A stretch of DNA of 64,000 nucleotides. Source: Solenopsis invicta. Its lineage: Eukaryota > Arthropoda > Insecta > Hymenoptera > Formicidae. The notes under the pieces were generated by a model, which ran no database searches, had not been told where the DNA came from, and worked only from the letters and a program-made list of their open reading frames with translations. The position numbers and the translations under genes are program-made. Each line of letters starts with the position of its first letter. Within the stretch, counting starts at the first letter, position 1. The stretch covers positions 13,037,375 to 13,101,374 of the forward strand of contig NC_052666.1 of the NCBI RefSeq assembly GCF_016802725.1, in the 5' to 3' direction. Shown piece by piece: positions 20,517 to 32,309 of the stretch.

Positions 20517-21299
20517 ATGGAGTATTACGTTCGACTTCAACAGGATGAAAGGTATGAAAAACTGTATCTATAATTTTTATACATTTTTTAAATATTTTTT
20601 TCTTCTTTTTTTACAACTCACTTATATTTTTATTATTTACAGAACATTGCCACGGTATATACCTCGCATTTTGGGGAGGAGATTGGCATTGACGTCCACC
20701 GCGTATAAATATCTCGACATTGGAATTAACGTGGGACCTACATCGTTTGTGAAGATATTTATTGGTGACAACTGAGGCAATCAAATAATCGTGCCTCATC
20801 CAACGTGGACAGCACTGTTCCAAAAACGTATGGACATTGAGCGACTCGTGCAGTCGACTTCGCTTTCCTCAGCATTACCAATTCAAGATTTCATTGTACA
20901 ATTCATTAAACTGCGTAATGAAAATATTGTTAAACTAACATTACGCGATACTTGCATGTATTTGAAACCAAAAACTGTACTTTTTTTTTAACTCGAACAT
21001 TGCGTCGAGAATATATATATATATATTTTTTATATCAATATACATACACAGTGAGCAAAAAATATAAACATTTTGTATCCCTTTTATGTCAAAATTATGT
21101 TAATAATAAATGTGATGCGGCAAAACTCTTGCGAGAAAAATATGATAAAATCTCGCTTTTATATTGTGAAATGTTAGCTTACGCTTTAGATACTATTATA
21201 CATGATGCACTACAAATAAATAAGAAAAATGAAATTTTAAAACGATATCTTCAATGTTATCTTTTTCTATTCTTGATCATTGTCCCCCAAAAAAGATAA
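20517..21299 (+). pseudogene. Unrecognised gene relic with one intron
   Basis: An exon from ATG at 20517 (MEYYVRLQQDER) ends at 20551 before a GTATG donor. A TTATTTACAG acceptor leads into 20643, reading TLPRYIPRILGRRLALTST, then ERLVQSTSLSSALPIQDF and LRDTCMYLKP. One in-frame TGA follows GDN, and a shift occurs in the poly-T/TA tract at 20985-21035, after which KCDAAKLLREKYDKISLL and MLAYALDTIIHDAL follow. The consistent protein-like reading through two defects says this was a real gene. I do not know its function. It lies 1.2 kb upstream of the protease-like relic on the same strand, so they may come from one larger element. Confidence 0.45.
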
Positions 21300-21439
21300 A
21301 GCGTTAGTCATACTATGCGAGCGAGAACATAACGTGTGTGAGTGTGAGAGATAACTATATACAGAAGCCATAATGTGTACGAGCGAGAGCGCGCAGGAGA
21401 GAGACAGAGAAAAAGAGAGAGAAAGCAATACATTTATTC

Positions 21440-21590
21440 CCAAATAATTGTTATTTGCTAAATTAATTTTTAATAAATTAATGTAGAGTTTATATTAAAT
21501 TGATATTAGGTTAATATTAACCTAATATAAACATAATAAAAATTTATATTAAGTTATTAACATTAGTTTAGCAAATAACAATTATTCGGA
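21440..21590. repeat. AT-rich hairpin (MITE-like)
   Basis: CAAATAATTGTTATTTGCT near 21440 is inverted near 21585, and the centre is the perfect palindrome AGGTTAATATTAACCT. It is flanked by GA-rich microsatellites (about 21400-21425 and 21605-21660). No ORF. Confidence 0.75.
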
Positions 21591-21621
21591 AAAAAAACGT
21601 TATTGCGGAGAGAGACAGGGG

Positions 21622-21659
<38 letters not shown>

Positions 21660-21829
21660 TTTATATAAAATAAATAATCTAAAAATAATTCAATAATGTC
21701 GCATAATAATGTATATATTGTCATAGTCAATTGTGTATATAGTATTGTATAGTATATAACTATATATATTATATTTGTATAACTGTAATTCTAATTATAA
21801 TTTTCTTTAATGATATTGGTAAAAAATGA

Positions 21830-22035
21830 GAAGCGTCTTTTTAGACTCATTGTAGTGAAAGTCGGAAGCGTCTTTCTAGACGATACTGATTGTAATAAAA
21901 ATCAGAAGCCTCTCTCTTGACGGTACTGATTGTAATAAAAATCAGATGCGTCTCTCAAGACGGTACTGATTGTAGTACAAACAGAAGCTTCTTCTTAGAC
22001 GGTACTTATAATAAAAATTATAAGTGTCTTTTATA
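21830..22035. repeat. 40-bp tandem repeat, five copies
   Basis: Units start GAAGCGTCT at 21830, 21865, 21905, 21945 and 21984 and contain GACGGTACTGATTGTAAT. Related but more diverged units recur at 23049-23240, on the other side of the protease-like relic. Confidence 0.8.
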
Positions 22036-22039
22036 GTCC

Positions 22040-22480
22040 GGGAGATAATGACACAAATTTTTGACCAATATTGACAAAGCTGATTTTTATTTGTACAGTT
22101 GTTTTCGTGTTACAAATGAATAAAATGACCGTCAGTTCACGATCCCGTGGGACGGGGAGTTTCCAGTGTCTCTTAAAATAGGTTTTTTTATTATAACGAC
22201 TAAAGTATTGAAGTTGGGTAAAATATATTTATAATTTTTATTGTAGAGCTTATCACGAGCTTCATTGTTTGTTTGACTCTTTTTTTTTGTAAAATGAATA
22301 TTTTTGGAAATAGTTAAGAAACCCGTTTTTTTTTTCTAAGTGTATCTCGAAAACCGTACGAGAGCGCCAATTAATTTATAAGAAGAAGTTGTTTAGTATT
22401 TTTGCCTCTATAACATGTGTCAATGTCAACATGATTGAAACTAAGTCCCCTATACTGCATAATTACCCTATTTTTTTCAC
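22040..22480. other. No gene recognised
   Basis: AT-rich sequence between the 40-bp array and the protease-like relic. It ends in a pyrimidine-rich splice-acceptor-like tract (TTTTTTTCACATTAG) directly before the next ATG. Confidence 0.4.
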
Positions 22481-22486
22481 ATTAGT

Positions 22487-22936
22487 ATGACTGACGCACG
22501 AGTTCCGCAGTTGCCGCAGCAAGGATGTCTTGATTATATTGACGCTAGTTAGAGCAATAGCTTACAAATAATTAGAGGAAAAAATCAATGGACTGAAGAG
22601 GGAATTGAACACTGGCGATGTATATATTTTGATGGCATCAAACTTTACATATATGATAGTATACCTGGCTGCACATGTGATAAATTGGTGGCCAAAGAAA
22701 AAAATTATATACTTTGTCGATATCCACAAATAAGACAAAGTGATATAATTTTTGAAAAGGTTGATACACAACCTGATGGTCTAAGTTGTGATACATATTC
22801 CGCAGTTTTTGCCACAACTTTAGCCTTAGGAGATAATCTTTGTAATGTAAAATATTCCAAGGATGTAAAGTGTATGAGACAACACTTTATAAAAATTATA
22901 GAAAGCAATAAATTATTACTTTTTCTAACACGATAA
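22487..22936 (+). pseudogene. Ulp1/C48-like cysteine protease domain (one stop)
   Basis: A 150-codon frame from ATG at 22487 is interrupted once, by TAG at 22550. It reads MTDARVPQLPQQGCLDYIDA, then WTEEGIEHWRCIYFDG (candidate catalytic His), IYDSIPG (Asp), QPDGLSCDTYSAVFATTLAL (oxyanion Gln and catalytic Cys) and MRQHFIKIIE near the end. This His-Asp-Gln-Cys layout is that of Ulp1-like (C48) proteases, which are often carried by mobile elements in insects. It starts just after a splice acceptor, so an upstream exon is probably missing. The single TAG is the only visible defect. Confidence 0.65.
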
Positions 22937-23048
22937 AAAATGTGGTGCATTATTATATTTTAAATATATTTTAAAATATTAATATATGTAATTTATTGAT
23001 ATCTCGCTAAATAAAACATTTGTTTCATACTAATACTAGCAAACTAAT

Positions 23049-23240
23049 AGCTAGAAGCATCTATATCTAATAGTACTGATTATCATAAAAAACAAAAGCA
23101 TTTTTTTATGGTGCTGGGAAAATACCAGACGCATAAAATTTGATAATTATAAAAATCAGAAGCGTCTTCTCTTAGGTACCGGTAAAATTCTAAAAACGTG
23201 TTTATTTAATTATTATAAAAATCAGAAGCATCTCTTTTTC
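23049..23240. repeat. Diverged copies of the 40-bp repeat
   Basis: Three or four units with GAAGCATCT/GAAGCGTCT followed by TACTGATTAT or similar, related to the 21830-22035 array. Confidence 0.6.
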
Positions 23241-23394
23241 GTATGATATGTTACTGATTATTATTTATAAATAACAGAGAGATGAAACAATTGTATTGAG
23301 TTCTCACAGGAATAAACGTTGGAAAGGCCCATTCTATTTTCCATTTAAAATCGTATGTTATCAATACATTAAAAAATATAAATACCCATATAAA

Positions 23395-23720
23395 TCAAAA
23401 ACCTCCAATGGATGTCTGCCATGGAGGTTTGGACCTCCCAGTAGACGTCATATGGACATCCAATAGACGGCCACTAGGCATCCACAGTTCCGCATTGCGC
23501 ACGTCCATTGGACGTCCATTAGATGTTAACAATTGATGTCTATTAGACATTACGTGAATCATTAATAAAGGATTCATAGAGCCTTTGTGGATGACAAACC
23601 GACGTCACGTGAATCATGAGCAGAGGCTTTATGGAATCTCAGCAGACGGATTATTAATGGACGTCTGCCGTGGAAATTTGGACCTTCTAGTGGACGCCCA
23701 ATGGACGGTAAAAAAAAATT
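23395..23720. repeat. Degenerate GGACGTCCA-type minisatellite (left block)
   Basis: Many short repeats of GGACGTCCATT, GGATGTC and CCATGGAGG with imperfect spacing. The same words make up the 25890-26390 array, so the two blocks may be one array separated by insertions. Confidence 0.65.
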
Positions 23721-24050
23721 TTTTTAAACAGATTTTATTATTTTTAGAGCTTAATCTGTATTCACTGTTTTACATATAACATTTTAATTCACTAATTACA
23801 ATGACGTATTATTTTATAAATTTTTGAAACACATCGGCACCGGCGGGATTCGAACCTAAGATCTTCGGAACGATAATCTAGTATCTTAACACTGAGCTAA
23901 ACGTACACTTGTGAGATTGTTAATAAAAAGTTAGATTTGAAGTAAAGCTGATTTGAACAAGAAGAAACTGGCGTCTTGAGTATCGCGCGAACACTCTTAC
24001 TATCCCTTTGTTTATTTAGCCTTAGATATTTTTAATATAAATTATATAAA
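23706..24050 (-). repeat. Dispersed repeat containing a tRNA-like promoter (copy 2)
   Basis: Second copy of the 12628-12970 repeat. On minus it contains TAGCTCAGTGTTAAG and GGTTCGAATCCCGCC, with the same flanking sequence on both sides as copy 1. Divergence between copies is moderate. Not a functional tRNA gene. Confidence 0.65.
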
Positions 24051-24462
24051 TAGTTAAAACATGTTTCCATAACTAAATCAGTCAAAAAACAACAACAATT
24101 AGAAATAGTATCGGGGCATGAAAAACATTAATGTTGTAAAGAGCCCGTTGCCAAAGTTAATTTTGCAATTGTTATAAACAAATTGTAAAAAATGACTATA
24201 GAGGAAAACTGATTGCGCCAATCGATTTACTGGGAAAAATTACTAAAGAAACATATGACGCTTTTTTAATTGTCATAGTTTTTATAATCGTTATAAACAA
24301 ATTAGTTGCATAATTGTTTTGATAAAGAGATAATGACAAAATTCCGTAAAGAAAACGCATGATGTACTGTGACGATGTTTTTACGCACCTGACACAAGTT
24401 TCAGTTGCCCGCTTCCGGCGGATCTCAGGAACGCAGTTTATTTCTCTCAAATAATTATTAGC

Positions 24463-25798
24463 GGACGGAATTGGGCGCCAGGCATGAGAGAGCGTGCCAT
24501 TCTTTTCGGCTCATTAATTTCGCAATTCTACATCAACATACTAACCGTGAGCGGTGACGAACATCCGGCAGCTCCCCGCTAAGTCGGTAGGGCGCGGGGG
24601 CGGGTCGGTGCGTGCAGGTGGTGATCGGGGGAGCGAGGGAGAATCGCAGAATAACGAGGCAAGAATTAACAAAGAGAATAACACCGTATATTTGGAGTTT
24701 GCGGGTTAGTAAACTACAAAACCTCCCACGCGGTTTACCAGCGTGCGGAATGCGGTACAGATTCGCGGAATGTTACTCGAAGCGGCTTAGTAATCGGACG
24801 ATATCATACGGCAGTCACAAGCGTAACGATTCACTCGTCTCGGCGAAGCGGTCGCCGCAGGAGAAGGTGCACACATCAAGGCGGAATTCCGCGAAGCGAG
24901 TCATGCACACGCTAGCCGAAAGATCTCACGTTTTCTCTCCCCGCTACTACCGTAACCGAGCTACATTCAACCCGCGAAATCAGACAAAACTCACACACGT
25001 ACAATTACATAAACTTACGACACAACGACGGCTTGGCTGTGGCGATAAAGGCGCGAATACCGGAACTAAATAAATGGTGTTAATACGGCGGGATCGGGCG
25101 AGCGACGTGGCGGCAGCGACAACGGCTACGTTAACGAGCGTTACAATATTACACGCGAATAGGCGACGATTACCAAGGCTCTACTTAACTCTGCTCGTCG
25201 CGGCGCCACTCGTCCTCGATCGCGAAATCGGTGACTTTACAATACGTGAGTTACGCTCGTTTCACCCTTCGGCGCGGCACGGATCCTCTCTCTCTCTGCG
25301 TCCCCTAACGATCGTGACTCAGCCTGTGTTGGTCTGTTCTCCGGCTTGGGACACGCTCACAGCACAAGTGAGCATCGATCGATCCTCGATCCTGCGGGAG
25401 GCCCGCGGTATCGCGCCCCACTTATCACCGCTGCCGCTTCCGCATTGACTGTTATCAGGCGGCTAGATTCTGGCGGTGTGCGCATTATTCTATCGTTCTG
25501 TGCTTCTGACGTTGATAGCGTGCGAGGCCCAAATTCGGCAGGTTATTCTCCGCTTCCCCGGGAACTGATATCGGCCGGCCTTATCTCCAGTGGCGGATGG
25601 CCGCCGCCTTAGGCCCATGATTCCTCCTCTGCATGGTTCTCAATTTCGCCTCGTTCTCGTTTTTGCCTTTTAGCTTCGCACAACTTCCGCCTGCGGAATC
25701 GCGCCTGCTCCCGAGCCGGAAGGAGCATCCGTGTCGCGCTTCGCGGTCAGGCCATACGGCCCTTGTGACGGCCAACAAACGCAAGTTGCACCGTGACA
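24463..25798 (-). mobile_element. Probable 5' LTR plus primer-binding site of a truncated retroelement
   Basis: On minus the GC-rich segment begins TGTCACGGTGCAAC (25798) and ends CTCTCTCA (24485). Four nucleotides later comes TGGCGCCCAATTCCG (24480-24466), which starts like a tRNA-Lys primer-binding site. The adjoining sequence to about 24190 has no gag or pol. The LTR ends share only TG..CA and there is no second LTR, so the call is tentative. The plus-strand ORFs at 24612-25612 are probably chance frames in GC-rich DNA. Confidence 0.4.
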
Positions 25799-25889
25799 GT
25801 ACGTAATATAACATTTTATCCCCATGTTACCCTAACAGTTTAACTTTCGGTGATCAACAAAGATTACGTCATGCGCATTATACGCTTTA

Positions 25890-26390
25890 CGGAATTTATC
25901 TGACTTCTATGATGGAAGTAAAATCTTATGAAACTATAAGGATTTTATGGACTTCTAATGTACGTCCATCTGACTTCCATGAAAGAAATAAAATCCCGTG
26001 GAGCTATGAAGGTTTCATGGAGGTCTGTTGGTCTTCCGTGATGGAAGTAAAATTCCATGGAGCTATGGAGATTTCATGGATTTATACTGGACGTCCATCT
26101 GACTTACATGATGGAAGTAAAATCTCATAGAGCTATGGACGTTTCACGGACTTCTAATGGACGTCCATATGACTTCCATGATGGAAATAAAATCCCTTGG
26201 AGATATGAAAGTTGGATGGACGTTTAATGGAGGTCTGTCTTACTTTCATAATAAAAGTAAAATTTTATGGAGCTATGGATGTTTCATGGACTTTTAATGG
26301 ATGTCCATCTGACTTCCACCATGAAGATAGACCTCCTATGGAAATATGGAAAGTTGATGGACATCCACTGGAGGTCAATTTCTATGTGGG
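25890..26390. repeat. About 70-bp tandem repeat, six to seven copies
   Basis: ATGGAAGTAAAAT and close variants recur at about 25912, 25980, 26041, 26111, 26181 and 26250, each with GGAGCTATGGA and GGACGTCCATCTGACTTCC. Short open frames across it reflect the repeat. Confidence 0.85.
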
Positions 26391-26394
26391 TATT

Positions 26395-26976
26395 GTTTTA
26401 ATATATTTATTAATGTGTATCATTTATTTATATATTATATTATCATATACCATATATAATATATAAATGCAAAATATAATCTACAAAAGTTAATTTTTTA
26501 TTATTGATTTCAAAATTATTTGAAATAACATTTTATAATAGAAAAGTTTGAGAGCATATGCACAATATATATGTGTATAATGTATATATCAATTATTTAC
26601 ATTATCAAGAGACAATATCAATAGAGGCTCGTTATTACATCCACGGAAAGAAATGCTTTTCTACAATTTACTATTTTGGCGGATCGATATTATTGATTTT
26701 AGATCAACTGTTCAGATTTAGAGCGCGCACGTATATATACACACACACACACACACACACGCACGCGCGCGTGTGTGTGTATGTATATCAGGCTCTACAT
26801 CAGGTCTGTTTACTTTCGGTTCGTGAATACGCTTCCACGTTTATGCCGTCTCACTAGAGACGGAGATAAAAAAGGATAAACACTAGAATATGTATCTTTT
26901 TTTTGTTTATTGTTTTATTCTGAATCTGAACAAACCTACTCTACATATATTGAGTTGGATGGTAATATCTTCTTCT
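26395..26976. other. AT-rich spacer with an (AC)n(GC)n(GT)n microsatellite
   Basis: At about 26730-26790, TATA(CA)n runs into GCGCGC and then (GT)nATAT, forming an imperfect palindrome of alternating purine and pyrimidine. No gene seen. Confidence 0.6.
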
Positions 26977-27793
26977 TTATGTACCCTGCCCGGTCCCCCA
27001 GACGTTGGTGATCACTTTGGCAAGTTCCTCCCTATTTTCCACCACCCGGAACAGATCACCCGCGTTCCGAATAGCAGTCCAGATTCTCATATTACGAAGC
27101 CAGGAAAGCTGCTTCCTTCTAATCCCTCGACGACTCTTAATCCTACCTTTAAGAATTAGTTGTAGAAGTTGGTATCCGTTTCCTCTCAATATATGACCGA
27201 GGTATGCTATTTTTCTACTCTTAACTATTTTTGGAAGCTTGCATTTAATATTGGCTCTGCGCAGGACCTCATTGTTCGTCACCCGGTCCACCCAGGAAAT
27301 TTTAAGCATGCGTCTGTGTATCCACAGCTTGAACGCCTCTAGCCGGTTCATTGTGCTTATCTTTAGAGTTCATGCTTCCTTCCCATGTAGAAGCGTGGAC
27401 CAGACATAACTTTTTACCAGCCTCTATCGGAGCTTGAAGTTATGGTTGTCGTCGCAGAGCAGCGTTTTCATTCTCAGAAAGTCGTACGCGCGTGTTCTAT
27501 ACGACATTTTTGCGATCGGGATCTAGGTCCTTAGTAATAATACACCCGAGGTATTTGAACATGTTTACCTGTTCAATCTGTTTGTTGTCGAGGTATAGGC
27601 AGGCGACATTACTCTCTTGGCGGCTAAAGACCATAAGTTTTGTTTCTTTGATGTTAATGTTTAGACCCGATCGTTGGCCGGTCTCTGAGATTTTGTTCAG
27701 AAGTGTTTGAAGGTTTTTTAGGCTGTCTGCAAGAATGAGTGTCGTCAGCGTATTTTATAGTGTTTATTCGAACACTATTAACTTTGACTCCTA
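26977..27793 (-). pseudogene. RTE-like non-LTR reverse transcriptase, C-terminal third
   Basis: Reads INTIKYADDT (the YADD catalytic motif) near 27750, then LNINIKETKLMVFS and NMFKYLGCIITKDLD in a second frame, and finally RLEAFKLWIHRRMLKISWVD, IAYLGHILRGNGY and KQLSWLRNMRIW in a third, ending at 26977. The order of RT, then thumb, then the 'R-WIHRRML' C-terminal region is typical of RTE-like elements. Frameshifts just after YADDT and around 27550, plus a stop, make it dead. It continues upstream beyond the solo LTR at 27794-28946. Confidence 0.8.
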
Positions 27794-28946
27794 TGTAACG
27801 ACCATACTTTGCGTACGAACGGTGATCGATACGGGAACGGATGCGAAGGGTCGCCTGAAGGAATGAGACGTCGTTTTGGATGTTTGTGAAACAAAGAGTG
27901 TTTATCTGAAACTGTAAAGACGCGATGAGACCAACATACGTCTCATGAACATACATTCGACGGTACGCAATAGCGTCGGCGATGTAATTACAGATAATAC
28001 GCAGTCGGACGGTAATTAATCGCGGAACTTAAAATGGTAAACGGAAACGCGCGGACGGTCATGACAATAAACTCGTGGAAGGAATACAGCTATCTATTTA
28101 CAGGTTTATGTACAGAGGCACCTGTTTCGCGAGACGCATTTCTCGGAACGGCGTCGAGCTTTTTTCCCGGAATTCGAGCGGTCTTGTTATTGTGGCCGTG
28201 AAAACGTGTCGCGAGACGCGGCGCGTGGCGCGGTACGGCAGGGCGCGGCACGTACACGTATCCGTGTCGCTGTGTGTATTTTTGCGCGGCCCGTCGCGAG
28301 GCGGTTAATACCGCTTACTGTAATTCGCCGGGTAACACTACTCCGCGCCCAGTGCGCTTGGTGGAGGTACGGAGCACCGTACCCCCTTACGCGTGGTAGC
28401 ACCGGACTCGGGATGATGTCGGAATTGTCCTGCATCAAGTAACTTGACAGAGCCCAAGTTTACTTGAGCCCGTTGCAGCGAGCAAGGAACGGAGTCGGAG
28501 CGGTATTGGGAACGGTCGAGAGTTAAGCGTCTTGACAGAGACCGAGGCGCTCGATCTCTTCCTCAACCTGAGGAAGTTCCGTACGGTGGACCGGCCAGAA
28601 GCGGACAAGGTGCTTTTCGTCCGGCGAACGTCGCCTTATATATCCGAGAATTGAGGTGAGGGTATGTGTGACGTTTTGAGGCAGAACGGTCCGGAGGCAG
28701 CATCTCCGCCACTCGATCTTGGGTCTCCCGTTTCGGGCCACGCGCGTAAATCGTGGCTGCGGACGGCGACGGAACGAGAGCACGTGGGCACGGAGATGCG
28801 AGTCGCGCGAGAGCGCTCGCTCGCTCGCTCGATCTTCGGATTTCTTATTAGGCGCTATGCGCCGATAATTACCGTCCGGCGGTTGTTCGGCCGGACGGCT
28901 CGAGTAGGTAGTCCGGGGGAGGGGGGTCGGAAGGTGGTTTGTTACA
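27794..28946 (-). mobile_element. Solo Gypsy-type LTR inside the reverse transcriptase
   Basis: The ends are TGTAACGACCATAC and GGTGGTTTGTTACA. It is related to the LTRs of the complete Gypsy element at 31185: both have GGCGCTATGCGCCG, TCCGGCGGTTGTTCGGCCGG and GCGGTTAATACCGC, and a TATATAAG box on minus. It interrupts the RT between VVGLDI and GVKVNS. The flanking 4-mers (CCTA and TTTA) are no longer identical, so the insertion is older than the Gypsy. ORFs across it are chance. Confidence 0.8.
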
Positions 28947-29706
28947 TTTATATCAAGGCCGACCACAGCTTCTTTAAAGATTTTGTCCGAATAAAGGTTG
29001 AATAGCAAAGGTAATAATATACAACCCTGCCGAACTCCTTGTTGTGTCTTTAATTCCGATGAATTGATATCCCCGAACTTTACTTCCGCCTTCTGACGCT
29101 AATACAGATTTTTTATAATTTGAACGTCTTTACTATTCAATCCAGCCTTACATAGCAGTTGTATGAGCTTTTCGTAATGCACTCTGTCAAATGCTTTCTC
29201 GTAATCGATAAAGCGTGCGTACACATCCCTACTGTGGTCTCTGCACTTTTGCAGAAAAACGTCAACCGCGAACAGCGCCTCCCGCGTTTCAAAGTCTTTT
29301 CTAAAACCAAACTGTGACGGATCCATATCTATTTCGCATTTGACTCTAATGCGAGCGTAGATTATCCGCAGAAAGATCTTTAGCATGTGGCTCATCAGAC
29401 TTATTAGACGATAATCACTACATCTCTTTGGATGTTGTTTCTTCGGGATGGTGACGAATGTTGATTTTAGCCAGTCAGTTTGGAGTTTGCCTTTGTGTAT
29501 ATTTGGTTAAATAATTTCACTATTATGTCCAGCTTATCTTTATTTATTAATCTGATTAGCTCCAGCGGGATACCATCTGGGCCAGAGGCTTTTCCGGTTT
29601 TGCCGACAGATATGGCATGCATTATTTCGGACTTAAGGATTTCCGGGCTTTCAGATTGCGTGATCTGCTTGTCTGATCTGTGATCTCCAAAAAGGTTGGT
29701 TATATA
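28947..29706 (-). pseudogene. RTE-like reverse transcriptase, central part
   Basis: Minus-strand reading gives GKASGPDGIPLELIRLI, MSHMLKIFLRIIYARIR, SQFGFRKDFETREALFAV, ARFIDYEKAFDRVHYEKLI and QGVRQGC followed by LFNLYSDKIF. These are RT motifs 1 to 4 (fingers and palm), the catalytic FIDYEKAFD being motif A. Small frame breaks are present. Its left end meets the LTR at 28946 and its right end meets the CAGGGTG terminus of the big palindromic element, beyond which the same protein resumes at 41993. Confidence 0.82.
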
Positions 29707-29768
29707 CAGGGTGAGTCAGAAAGACCACTTGTCCTTTCTCAGACATATTCGTAATCGAATTCTGAGAC

Positions 29769-29998
29769 GATTTTTCCTTTGGCAAAAATTTATCTGGAGC
29801 TTAGTTTTTGAATTATAGAAAGAAATAGTTAGCGTGTGACGGGTCGGATACAAGAGGTAGGCAGGGGCGGCGCAACTCAGCGTTCCGCGCGGCGCGGCGG
29901 CGCCCCTGCCTAGCTCTTGTATCCGACCCGTCACACGCTATTTTTCTTTACAACTCAAACTAAACTCCAGATAAATTTTTGCCAAAGGAAAAATCGTT
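29769..29998. repeat. Palindrome within the left outer arm
   Basis: Arms of about 115 bp beginning CGATTTTTCCTTTGGCAAAA meet at a GC-rich centre (GGCAGGGGCGGCGC... against ...GCGCCCCTGCC). The mirrored copy is at 41701-41930 in the right outer arm. It looks like a MITE that became part of the larger element. Confidence 0.85.
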
Positions 29999-31184
29999 TC
30001 CGTGAGGCTCGCCATTGCACTTAGATAACACAATAGTACACGGACAACACATTCACATTAAAATTTTCTCTCTCTCTCTCTCTCTCGCTTTAATTATGCT
30101 ATCTTTAACTTGAAAATAATCTAATAATTGTAATAAAAGAAATGACAGAACTTTTTATAGAAATAAAGAACAGAGTAATTACATGAAGCCTACAAGAATA
30201 TTTGCATGTAGGATTTTAAAAAACAATCAAAATACTTTTTTTTTATAAGAAACGCGACTGTACTCGACATTTAGATAATTAAGAACACATGAAGTAAAAC
30301 AAAGTTAATCACGATTTAAGAGTACAAATTACTATTGCGTTGTAGAGCTACAATTTCAATCTCTAGCTTCTTGAGAGAAAAACGGATAAATAATTTTAAG
30401 TTGTATCTATCATTATTCAAAACAGGAGTGTATTATAATAAATGTATGCTCGCGAATATAAAATTTAATACAAATGGAATTACTTAAATATTATTTTCCA
30501 ATTAAAAATAGCATATTTAAAATGTATGAGAAGAGTAGGAAGGAGAGGGGGAGAGAGAGAGAGAGAGAGCGGGGGGGCGCGTTCGAACAAGTTTAAGCAT
30601 GTTTACTCAGGAATCCATCCTGTACGGCGATCAGCTTATTGTTTCCACGATGCGACAGTTCCACTTGAATCGAAATTTGTCCTTGAAGAGAAATTTATCT
30701 CTCAGAGTTATTTCACATTTTATCACTTTTACTCTATTTGCTCACTTGATCGATTAACGACGAACAACGAACCGATCGATCGATTTTATTTATCACTACG
30801 AATCACTACGAATTAACCGCTACTAATCATTCGACGCGTTAAAACACGTTACTCGAAGAAACACGTGTTTACGTTACGAGCACACAACACGTGTTTACTC
30901 GACGATAGCAAGCAGTCGACTGGATGTTATGATGCGGTAACAGTGGTGCCATAAGTAAAAACGCGGCAAAATTAAAATATTGAATATTACTATACGACTT
31001 ACATTTTATAAATAATAAAAAATAAAAAATAAAATATTTAGAAAAAATTGATTTTGATAAAATCAATTCTTAAATATTTTGAATAAATAATAATTATCTT
31101 GATAAAGTCATTAATCATACAATTTTCAATAAATAATAATAAACATGCATTTGCAATATTTTTCTAATAAATTGCAAATGCATG

Positions 31185-32263
31185 TGTAACGACCCGTCTT
31201 TTTCCGCGCACGGGGCGGTGCGTGACTGCGGACGGACCAGGACGCGGAGGGAGGTCGCCAAGAGAACTAGACTGGTATTGCTTTAGGTGGTAAATACAGT
31301 AGTGCGTTTATTTTGTGCTGACTATATACAGGTGGAGTGGCTTGGCCACGACGCTCGGACGGACGGATGACGGTGACGCTCGGACGGACCCAACAAAACT
31401 TAACGGCTACGCGCGGACGGACGGACGAGAAAACGGAGCGCGCGGACGTAACGAACGGTATTTACAAATGTCTGGATCGCGCTATTGTCGCGGCTGAGTT
31501 CGCGGAATTCCGGCCTCGAGTTTTCCGGGAACTCGGAGCCGGTGTTGACGCGCGCAGACCGTGGCCTTGCTGAAGGCCGTGGCCACGGCCGTAAGTGACG
31601 CGCGCTCGGTGCGAGTGTACGCGGAGCGGGGATTCCCGTCGCGAGCGGTTAATACCGCGATGTTCGGCGGTGGTGATCGACTCACGCCAAGAGCCCTTGG
31701 TAGAGGCGCGGAACTCCACAGCCCAGGCCGTGAGTCGATACCGTAGTAAGGACGGCGGATCGGGAATCGCCGACCAGGATCTCCTGGTGGAGCCCAAGAT
31801 GTACTTGAGCCCGTTTTTATCGGCGGTATCGGGATTAGCGGAAGGCTCTTGCCAAGACTGCTTGGCGGAAGCTAAGGCTCTTAACTCCCAAGTGAGCGCT
31901 AGGTTGGGCTTCTTCTGGATCGGAGAGTGGACGGAGAAGAAGACCGCTCGACTCTCGGAGCGGCGGCGCTTATATACCCGAATCTCGTGAGCAGGGACGG
32001 TGCGGGGGTACGGAACGGTACGGAATCGGTGGGGGTCTCCCTGCCGCTCGAGATCGGTCCGGCGGTCGCCACTCCGGTCGAGCGCGTGCGCGCGGAGATC
32101 TGCCACGCAGATCTCACGTGCGGATGCGTCAACGCGCGCTACGCCGGTGTTAGAGTATATTTTCGGCGCTATGCGCCGTGTTTCTGCTGTCCGGCGGTTG
32201 TTCGGCCGGACAGCCCGGAACGATGGACGGTCCGAGGGGGGAGCGGAAAGGCGGTTTGTTACA
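31185..32263 (-). repeat. 3' LTR of the Gypsy element (left on plus)
   Basis: TGTAACGACCCGTC...CGGTTTGTTACA, 1079 bp. On minus it has a GGGTATATAAGCG TATA box near 31970. GGCGCTATGCGCC and CCGGCGGTTGTTCGGCCGG form local hairpins. The 214-aa ORF on minus and the matching plus-strand ORFs occur identically in both LTRs and are not treated as genes. Confidence 0.95.
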
Positions 32264-32281
32264 CCACCCCCCCCTTTGAGT
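32264..32281 (-). promoter_or_regulatory. Polypurine tract of the Gypsy element
   Basis: On minus, CTCAAAGGGGGGGGTGG directly precedes the TGTAACAAACC of the 3' LTR. This is the expected position and composition for the plus-strand DNA primer. Confidence 0.85.
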
Positions 32282-32309
32282 AGGCCTGAATTCAGAGGCC
32301 TAATTCATC

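Noticed and set aside
24612..25612. 153-, 124- and 88-aa plus-strand ORFs
   Set aside because: No recognisable motifs; they lie in a GC-rich LTR-like stretch read in the opposite orientation.
28523..29008. 161-aa minus ORF at the right edge of the solo LTR
   Set aside because: It starts in RT sequence (LFNLYSDKIF) and then runs through the LTR; the LTR part is not coding.
31462..32106. 214-aa ORF repeated at 37323-37967
   Set aside because: It appears twice only because it lies in the two LTRs of one Gypsy element. It has no domain and competes with equally long frames on the other strand.
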